From Streptomyces sp. NBC_00433 (GTDB lineage Bacteria; Actinomycetota; Actinomycetes; Streptomycetales; Streptomycetaceae), in NCBI GenBank assembly GCA_036015235.1, contig CP107926.1, forward strand, positions 5,847,501 to 5,911,500: a stretch of 64,000 nucleotides of DNA. Reading direction: 5' to 3'. Position numbers and translations under genes: made by a program. The notes under the pieces are model-generated. The model was given only the letters and a program-made list of their open reading frames with translations. It had not been told where the DNA came from and searched no databases. Each line of letters opens with the position of its first letter. The stretch's first letter is position 1. Positions 63,038-64,000 of this stretch are shown piece by piece.

Positions 63038-64000
63038 TCACTCGGCCAGCGGCGAGAAGGTCCGCAGCCGCAGGCTGTTGCCGACCACGAAGACCGACGA
63101 GAAGGCCATCGCGGCCCCCGCGATCATCGGATTGAGCAGCCCGGCGGCGGCCAGCGGCAAGGCCGCGACGTTGTAGGCGAACGCCCAGAACAGATTCGCC
63201 TTGATCGTCGTGAGCGTCCGCCGCGCCAGCCGGATCGCGTCCGCGGCGACCCGCAGGTCCCCGCGGACGAGCGTGAGGTCGCCCGCCTCGATCGCCGCGT
63301 CCGTCCCCGTCCCCATCGCGAGCCCGAGGTCCGCCTGCGCGAGCGCGGCCGCGTCGTTGACGCCGTCGCCGACCATGGCGACCGTGCGGCCCTCGGCCTG
63401 GAGCCGCCGGATGACGGCGACCTTCTCCTCGGGGAGGACTTCGGCGTGGACATCTGCCGCGTCGATGCCCACCTCCGCGGCCACCGCCGCGGCGACGGCC
63501 GCGTTGTCCCCGGTGAGCAGGACCGGCCGCAGCCCGAGCGCGCGCAGCCGGCGTACGGCCTCCGCGCTGTCCGCCTTGACGGCGTCGGCGACGACCAGGA
63601 CGGCCCTGGCGCGGCCGTCCCAGCCGACGGCCACCGCCGTGCCGCCACCGGCCTGCGCGGCGGCCTTGGCACGTACCAGCTCCGGCGGCAGCGGCTGCGA
63701 CCGGTCGCGCAGCAGCTGCTCGCGCCCGACCAGCACCGTGCGGCCGTCCACCACGCCCTGGACGCCGAGGCCCGGCAGGTTGGTGAAGCCGCCGACGGCG
63801 GGCAGCTCGCCGACCCGGTCCGCTGCCCCCGCGGCGACGGCCCGCGCGACGGGGTGCTCGGAGGCGTGCTCCAGCGCGCCCGCGAGCCGCAGCACGTCCC
63901 CTTCGTCGACGCCGTCTGCGAGCAGCACACCGGTCAGCGTCATCGCACCGGTGGTGACCGTGCCGGTCTTGTCGAGCACGATCGTGTCGACGGCCCGGGT
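63038..64000 (-). CDS. Heavy-metal P-type ATPase, C-terminal part (partial)
   Basis: 321 codons, open at the right edge of the window. The phosphorylation motif DKTGT is near the edge, followed by the nucleotide-binding domain with SEHPVARA (the HP motif of P1B pumps), GGFTNLPGLGVQGVVDG and LLTGDN. The hinge GDGVNDAAALAQADLGLAMGTGTD and two C-terminal helices (ANLFWAFAYNVAALPLAAAGLLNP) complete it. The CPx motif and metal-binding domains lie outside the window, so Cu+ versus another metal is not directly shown, although AYN in the seventh helix suits Cu+. Confidence 0.93.
   Translation of the reverse strand, partial: TRAVDTIVLDKTGTVTTGAMTLTGVLLADGVDEGDVLRLAGALEHASEHPVARAVAAGAADRVGELPAVGGFTNLPGLGVQGVVDGRTVLVGREQLLRDRSQPLPPELVRAKAAAQAGGGTAVAVGWDGRARAVLVVADAVKADSAEAVRRLRALGLRPVLLTGDNAAVAAAVAAEVGIDAADVHAEVLPEEKVAVIRRLQAEGRTVAMVGDGVNDAAALAQADLGLAMGTGTDAAIEAGDLTLVRGDLRVAADAIRLARRTLTTIKANLFWAFAYNVAALPLAAAGLLNPMIAGAAMAFSSVFVVGNSLRLRTFSPLAE

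Overview
This 64 kb window is high-GC actinobacterial chromosome. GTG and TTG starts, purine-rich ribosome binding sites, near-saturated third-position GC and several lineage-specific genes (afsK, afsS, afsR, fbiC, an XRE/DUF397 pair, GPP34) point to Streptomyces or a close relative in the Streptomycetaceae. I see no rRNA, tRNA, IS element, prophage or CRISPR. It reads as core or near-core chromosome rather than an island.

Layout. 1-2.9 kb: tail of a DtxR-type metal regulator, an alpha/beta hydrolase, a small lipoprotein and a WXG100 protein. 2.9-7.5 kb: a 1515-residue FHA-FtsK type VII secretion ATPase convergent with the WXG100 gene. 7.8-17.4 kb: a complete-looking Tad/Flp pilus operon (SAF/CpaB, CpaE-like, CpaF, TadB, TadC, Flp pilin, two TadE-type pseudopilins, TadG-like) followed by a LysM-BTAD membrane protein. 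17.4-24.5 kb: a CGNR regulator divergent from an MFS pump, a two-gene ABC exporter, a frameshifted primase/polymerase-like gene and an HTH-TPR regulator. 24.7-29.1 kb: a Pro/Gln-rich membrane protein, a branched-chain amino acid-type binding lipoprotein, a conserved small protein and purU. 29.1-32.5 kb: an ECF sigma factor with a zinc-finger anti-sigma factor fused to a mycothiol-enzyme-like domain, next to STAS and HATPase partner-switching proteins.

32.5-38.1 kb: a GlxA-type regulator divergent from an MFS carrier, a flavin monooxygenase, a trypsin-like protease and a TetR regulator. 38.4-45.8 kb: the global secondary-metabolism control locus, with a VOC protein in the KbpA position, AfsK kinase, AfsS and AfsR. 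AfsK phosphorylates AfsR, which activates afsS. 46.1-54.8 kb: a truncated AMP-binding protein, a GNAT acetyltransferase, a kinase-like protein, a Tat-exported PHP hydrolase, FbiC (coenzyme F420 precursor synthase) and an ADP-ribosylglycohydrolase. 54.9-64 kb: a PLP aminotransferase, DUF397 and XRE, GPP34, a D,D-carboxypeptidase with a very long cytoplasmic tail, a winged-helix (AlkZ-like) protein and the C-terminal half of a metal P-type ATPase.

The least ordinary features are non-coding or architectural. They are period-15 and period-18 repeat arrays in two intergenic spacers, a C-rich tract (G-rich on the other strand) between afsK and afsS, duplications spanning the stop codons of two neighbouring genes, the ZAS-MDMPI anti-sigma fusion, a divergent AfsS with two (D/N)NIYTEGT repeats, and the one-base frameshift in the primase/polymerase-like gene. 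Coordinates of starts were chosen by ribosome binding site and family fit. Family assignments are from recognition of the protein sequence, without database searches.
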